From Vibrio zhanjiangensis (lineage in GTDB: Bacteria; Pseudomonadota; Gammaproteobacteria; Enterobacterales; Vibrionaceae), in contig NZ_BSPW01000021.1 in the NCBI RefSeq assembly GCF_030161235.1, forward strand, positions 62,001 to 126,000: 64,000 nucleotides of DNA. The letters are read 5' to 3'. Below are positions 60,978-64,000 of the stretch, piece after piece (the first letter of the stretch is position 1; the number at the start of each line of letters is the position of its first letter). The notes beneath the pieces were generated by a model that saw nothing but the letters and a program-made list of their open reading frames with translations, was not told the DNA's origin and did no database searches. Both the position numbers and the translations under genes were made by a program.

Positions 60978-61103
60978 ATGAAAGTATTGAAATCGCTAAA
61001 GAGTGCCAAAGCGCGTCACCCAGATTGCCAAATCGTAAAGCGAAGAGGGCGGCTGTATGTGATTTGCAAAGCCAACCCACGTTTTAAAGCGGTTCAGCGC
61101 TGA
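60978..61103 (+). CDS. rpmJ2: 50S ribosomal protein L36 type B (zinc-free paralogue)
   Basis: A 41-residue L36. Ordinary L36 binds zinc with three Cys and one His; here only Cys17 and Cys30 remain, not in a CxxC arrangement, with [18 protein letters not shown] in the middle. So this is the C-minus form (E. coli YkgO type). Starts right after the rpmE2 stop, AAGGAG in the end of rpmE2 being its ribosome binding site. It should be repressed together with rpmE2 by Zur. Confidence 0.95.
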   Translation: MKVLKSLKSAKARHPDCQIVKRRGRLYVICKANPRFKAVQR

Positions 61104-61320
61104 ACAAACAAAATTAGCGGTGTAACTGATTATATTGATTATTGTCGATTATATGGGGTATATCACTAATTTTAGGGTTTTATCCCCTGAGATATCATGA
61201 TCAGACTAACGATTTGTTATATTTACGACTTTTAATTGATTTCTTTGTCGAGTAATCTGCGCGAGTTTTGTTGAAAATTTGTTACAAAGCGCGCAGGAAC
61301 TACTTACAAGGAGGGAACAG

Positions 61321-62907
61321 ATGACGTCATCTGCTTCAGTTACACCTAACTCACCGAAAAAGCCGATGTTTACGCGCTTTTTAGATATGGTCGAGTACTT
61401 AGGCAATCTACTGCCTCATCCCATTACATTGTTTGCGATACTTTGTGCTGCTGTATTAGTGGCATCTGGCATTGCTGGATATTTTGAGCTTTCTGTTGTT
61501 GACCCAAGACCTGAAGGCATAAAAGGGCGAGCGGCGGACGGCATGATTCACGCGGTGAGTTTGCTAAATGCCGATGGTCTTGAATTAATCGTCACCAACT
61601 TAGTGAAAAACTTTGTTGGATTTGCACCACTGGGAACCGTGCTTGTTGCGCTATTGGGCGTGGCAATCGCTGAGTATTCTGGCCTGCTTTCGGCAGTGAT
61701 GCGCGGTCTGGTGATGGGCGCTTCCAGGCGCATGGTGACGATAACCGTTGTCTTTGCAGGCATTATGTCAAATACGGCGTCTGAGCTGGGGTATGTGGTA
61801 TTGATTCCTCTTGCCGCCATGCTGTTTCACTCTTTAGGCCGTCACCCTCTTGCTGGCCTTGCCGCCGCGTTTGCTGGTGTGTCGGGCGGCTATTCGGCCA
61901 ACTTGCTGATTGGCACTGTCGATCCTTTGTTATCGGGGATCACCGAAACCGCGGCGCAACTGATTGACCCAAGTTACACGGTTGGTCCTGAAGTTAACTG
62001 GTATTTCATGTTTGTCTCAACCTTCTTCATTGCTGCGATGGGTGCGTTTGTCACTGAAAAAATTGTTGAGCCTAAACTTGGCCAATACAGCGAAGATGAA
62101 GCGTCCGAAGATTTATCCCACGACTCAATGGGCAAACTAAAAGACATTGAGAAAAAAGGCATGAAGCTCGCGGGCTTAGCGCTGCTGGTTGTGTGTGCTT
62201 TGCTCGCTTGGACCATAGTACCTGCCGATGGCATTTTACGCTCTGATGCCGGCACAGTGGCGGGCTCTCCATTTTTGAAAAGTATCGTTGCCTTTATCTT
62301 TGTCTTTTTTGCCGTTCCAGGGCTCGTTTACGGTAAAGTTGTTGGCACAATGAAAACCGATCGTGATGTGATTGATGCCATGTCAAAGTCGATGTCCTCA
62401 ATGGGCATGTACATTGTGCTGGTGTTTTTCGCCGCCCAGTTTGTCGCCTTTTTTAAGTGGACCAACTTTGGTCAAGTCTTTGCCGTGTCGGGTGCAAGCT
62501 TTTTGCAAGAGATTGGCTTAACAGGGCCAATGTTGTTCTTTGCCTTTATTTTGATGTGCGGCTTTATTAACTTGATGATTGGCTCAGCTTCGGCTCAATG
62601 GGCAGTGACGGCGCCTATTTTTGTGCCTATGCTGATGCTGGTTGGCTACGCGCCAGAAACCATTCAAGCGGCATATCGCATTGGCGATTCGACCACCAAT
62701 ATTATCACGCCGATGATGAGCTACTTCGCCCTGATTCTGGCGGTGGCAACCCGCTATATGAAAAACCTTGGCATTGGCACCCTAATCGCCACCATGCTGC
62801 CTTATTCACTGTGCTTTATCGTCGGCTGGAGCCTACTTTTCTACGTTTGGGTATTTGTGTTCGGCCTACCCGTCGGCCCAGGCGCGGCAACCTACTACAC
62901 GCCGTAA
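61321..62907 (+). CDS. AbgT-family transporter
   Basis: A 528-residue inner-membrane protein with about nine to eleven hydrophobic segments. Blocks: NLLPHPITLFAILCAAVL, VLVALLGVAIAEYSGLLSA and SASAQWAVTAPIFVPMLMLVG near the end. The family includes AbgT (p-aminobenzoyl-glutamate import) and MtrF (sulfonamide efflux), so direction and substrate are open. AAGGAGGG precedes the ATG at 61321. Monocistronic, with its own terminator. A 17-base tandem repeat covers its stop codon (62889-62922). Confidence 0.9.
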   Translation: MTSSASVTPNSPKKPMFTRFLDMVEYLGNLLPHPITLFAILCAAVLVASGIAGYFELSVVDPRPEGIKGRAADGMIHAVSLLNADGLELIVTNLVKNFVGFAPLGTVLVALLGVAIAEYSGLLSAVMRGLVMGASRRMVTITVVFAGIMSNTASELGYVVLIPLAAMLFHSLGRHPLAGLAAAFAGVSGGYSANLLIGTVDPLLSGITETAAQLIDPSYTVGPEVNWYFMFVSTFFIAAMGAFVTEKIVEPKLGQYSEDEASEDLSHDSMGKLKDIEKKGMKLAGLALLVVCALLAWTIVPADGILRSDAGTVAGSPFLKSIVAFIFVFFAVPGLVYGKVVGTMKTDRDVIDAMSKSMSSMGMYIVLVFFAAQFVAFFKWTNFGQVFAVSGASFLQEIGLTGPMLFFAFILMCGFINLMIGSASAQWAVTAPIFVPMLMLVGYAPETIQAAYRIGDSTTNIITPMMSYFALILAVATRYMKNLGIGTLIATMLPYSLCFIVGWSLLFYVWVFVFGLPVGPGAATYYTP

Positions 62908-62922
62908 CCTACTGCACGCCGT
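62889..62922 (+). repeat. 17-base tandem duplication at the end of the abgT-like gene
   Basis: AACCTACTACACGCCGT (62889-62905) is repeated as AACCTACTGCACGCCGT (62906-62922), one mismatch. It spans the stop codon and looks like a recent slippage duplication. Confidence 0.75.
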
Positions 62923-63278
62923 AACAAGATAAAGACCAAACCTTTAATCGAACTAGCCCCTAAACGCTTTGGCGTTTAGGGGCTTTTTTAATTCGCTGAA
63001 CGGTTTTGTGCAGGTAAGAGGTTTTTGCCCCAAAATCATCCAGCATTCAATTCCTGACCACATTCTCATGTCAGTTCTTGACCTACATATACTAATAGAA
63101 GAATATGAGCTTAATTGAGTAATTATGATTATACAGACATGTTCTGCAATTTGTGAGTGGAAGGAAGAGTAAAAACTTATAGAACAGTATCTTACTTTTA
63201 TGGTGTCTGTATTTTCTGAAAATATTATAAAGACAATGTCTGCTGAAAAGACACTGTTAGATTAAATAAGGAGTCTTG
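62908..63278. other. AT-rich intergenic region before the right-edge cassette
   Basis: After the abgT terminator the sequence becomes distinctly AT-rich. It has several short inverted repeats with TGTCT half sites: CAGACATGTTCTG (63134-63146), TGTCTG (63204-63209) and AGACAATGTCT (63231-63241), the last next to a TATAAA at 63226-63231. They could bind a repressor or just be chance in AT-rich DNA. No open frame seen. Confidence 0.5.
62955..62990 (+). terminator. Terminator after the AbgT-like gene
   Basis: AGCCCCTAAACGC (62955-62967) pairs perfectly with GCGTTTAGGGGCT (62972-62984), followed by TTTTT. It marks the end of the core-like region. Confidence 0.92.
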
Positions 63279-63971
63279 ATGTCAATTTTTACAGAACTTA
63301 CAGAGATTGCAAAAACTATGAGTACAACGACTTTAAGTACTTTAGTTATTGCTATTGTATATTCTTTGTTTAAGTCAATAAATGTAATCAAGTTGCTAAA
63401 GAAAGCACTTGAGTCTTATGTCAACGGAATGGGAAAAACTAACAGTATCACAGTAACAATAGTGAAGCGTGTATTTAAAGCAAATTCGATACTGTTAAAT
63501 GCTTCTATGCTATTAAATTCAAGTACATTTACTGTTGTTGAAGTTTTAGCGAAAAGAATTGCAGATTCAGGAGAAGACGCAAAAGACAACAAAAAAAATA
63601 CTATAGTTGGTGTTATGCTGCTTGAAAAAGCTAAAAAAGGAACAGTGCAACAAGCAATATTAATTTCCAGTATAGTTGTCTACGTATCTAGCGTTTGGTT
63701 TATGAATAGTGATATAAATCAGTTTGTGTTGCTTTTTCTAGCATTTTTATTGCTAGCTGTGTTTGTGGATCAAAAGCTAATGGAGTTTCGAGTTCGCAAA
63801 GGATGGTACGGTAGCAATGAATTTGAGACAAGAGAGCTTATTGAATTTATTACCTTGCATTCTGACAAGGATGATTTCAATGATGGGAGCGGTGCAAAGA
63901 GAATCATACCAAATCCAGAGATTGATCTAGCAACTGAATGTGAAGCTAGTAAAGGAAAGGTAGTTATATGA
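63279..63971 (+). CDS. Unrecognised membrane protein (right-edge cassette, gene 1)
   Basis: A 230-residue protein I do not recognise. One hydrophobic stretch near the N-terminus (about 18-35), a long helical and basic middle (about 36-120), two close hydrophobic helices (about 124-142 and 147-165), then a hydrophilic cytoplasmic-looking tail with KGWYGSNEFETRELIEF and SDKDDFNDG. ATG at 63279 with AAGGAG upstream. The codon use and base composition are AT-rich compared with the core genes. The stop overlaps the next gene by 4 bases, so the two work together. An accessory, perhaps defence-type, function is a guess from the layout. Confidence 0.7.
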   Translation: MSIFTELTEIAKTMSTTTLSTLVIAIVYSLFKSINVIKLLKKALESYVNGMGKTNSITVTIVKRVFKANSILLNASMLLNSSTFTVVEVLAKRIADSGEDAKDNKKNTIVGVMLLEKAKKGTVQQAILISSIVVYVSSVWFMNSDINQFVLLFLAFLLLAVFVDQKLMEFRVRKGWYGSNEFETRELIEFITLHSDKDDFNDGSGAKRIIPNPEIDLATECEASKGKVVI

Positions 63972-64000
63972 ATTCAGAACAACTAACAGTATTTACTAGA
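63968..64000 (+). CDS. Start of an unrecognised second gene in the cassette (cut by window edge)
   Basis: ATG at 63968 overlaps the TGA of the previous gene (ATGA). The first eleven codons read MNSEQLTVFTR and run off the window. Nothing more can be said of its function, but the overlap shows it is co-translated with the upstream membrane protein. Confidence 0.6.
   Translation, partial: MNSEQLTVFTR

Noticed and set aside
62598..62924. 108-codon frame inside the AbgT-like gene
   Set aside because: A shadow frame in the GC-richer end of a clear transporter gene; its product is basic and low-complexity with no motif.

Overview
The window is a gene-dense stretch of a gammaproteobacterial chromosome. 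The organism is almost certainly a Vibrio: it has a Vibrio-type frsA-crl-proB-proA block, the pepD/gpt pair, a ribD-ribE-ribBX-ribH-nusB run, fused RibB with a vestigial GTP cyclohydrolase domain, and protein sequences that read as Vibrio throughout. Nearly all of it is core chromosome. Only the last kilobase looks accessory.

Layout from left to right. (1) 1-5.6 kb: the start of a RecQ-family helicase gene running off the left edge, a GreA/GreB-like protein, a YggN-like secreted protein, a sodium:solute symporter, and a minus-strand operon rimB-rimK plus an M14 zinc carboxypeptidase-like gene, which together look like a glutamate-tagging and trimming set. (2) 5.9-14.5 kb: pepD, a purine permease with a PurR-like operator, gpt, frsA, crl, proB, proA. 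(3) 14.7-20.8 kb: nrdR, the riboflavin genes, nusB, thiL, pgpA. (4) 20.9-25 kb, minus strand: yaeH, glnD, map. (5) 25.3-44.7 kb: rpsB (with its autoregulatory leader), tsf, pyrH, frr, then the long envelope/lipid operon uppS-cdsA-ispC-rseP-bamA-skp-lpxD-fabZ-lpxA-lpxB-rnhB-dnaE-accA. (6) 44.9-53.7 kb: tilS, a small cytochrome c, glnB (the PII protein that glnD modifies), yafD, mltD, gloB, yafS, rnhA, dnaQ and a TIGR03503-type membrane protein. (7) 53.7-62.9 kb: fadE with a FadR-like site, gmhA, yafJ, proS, trmO, a Zur-box-controlled pair of zinc-free ribosomal proteins (rpmE2-rpmJ2), and an AbgT-type transporter. (8) 62.9-64 kb: an AT-rich intergenic region, an unrecognised membrane protein gene and the first codons of a second overlapping gene that leaves the window.

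The genes mostly serve growth: translation (rpsB, tsf, frr, map, proS, L31/L36, tilS, RimK modification), DNA replication and repair (dnaE, dnaQ, rnhA, rnhB, recQ-like), envelope building (lipid A, undecaprenyl phosphate, BamA/Skp, MltD, GmhA), cofactors (riboflavin, thiamine), proline synthesis and nitrogen signalling. No tRNA, rRNA, CRISPR array or insertion sequence was seen. The best candidates for something undescribed are the truncated two-gene cassette at the right edge, the three-gene glutamylation cluster, an H-type pseudoknot just upstream of proB, and a strong terminator at 7982-8009 that closes a plus-strand transcript with no recognised gene.
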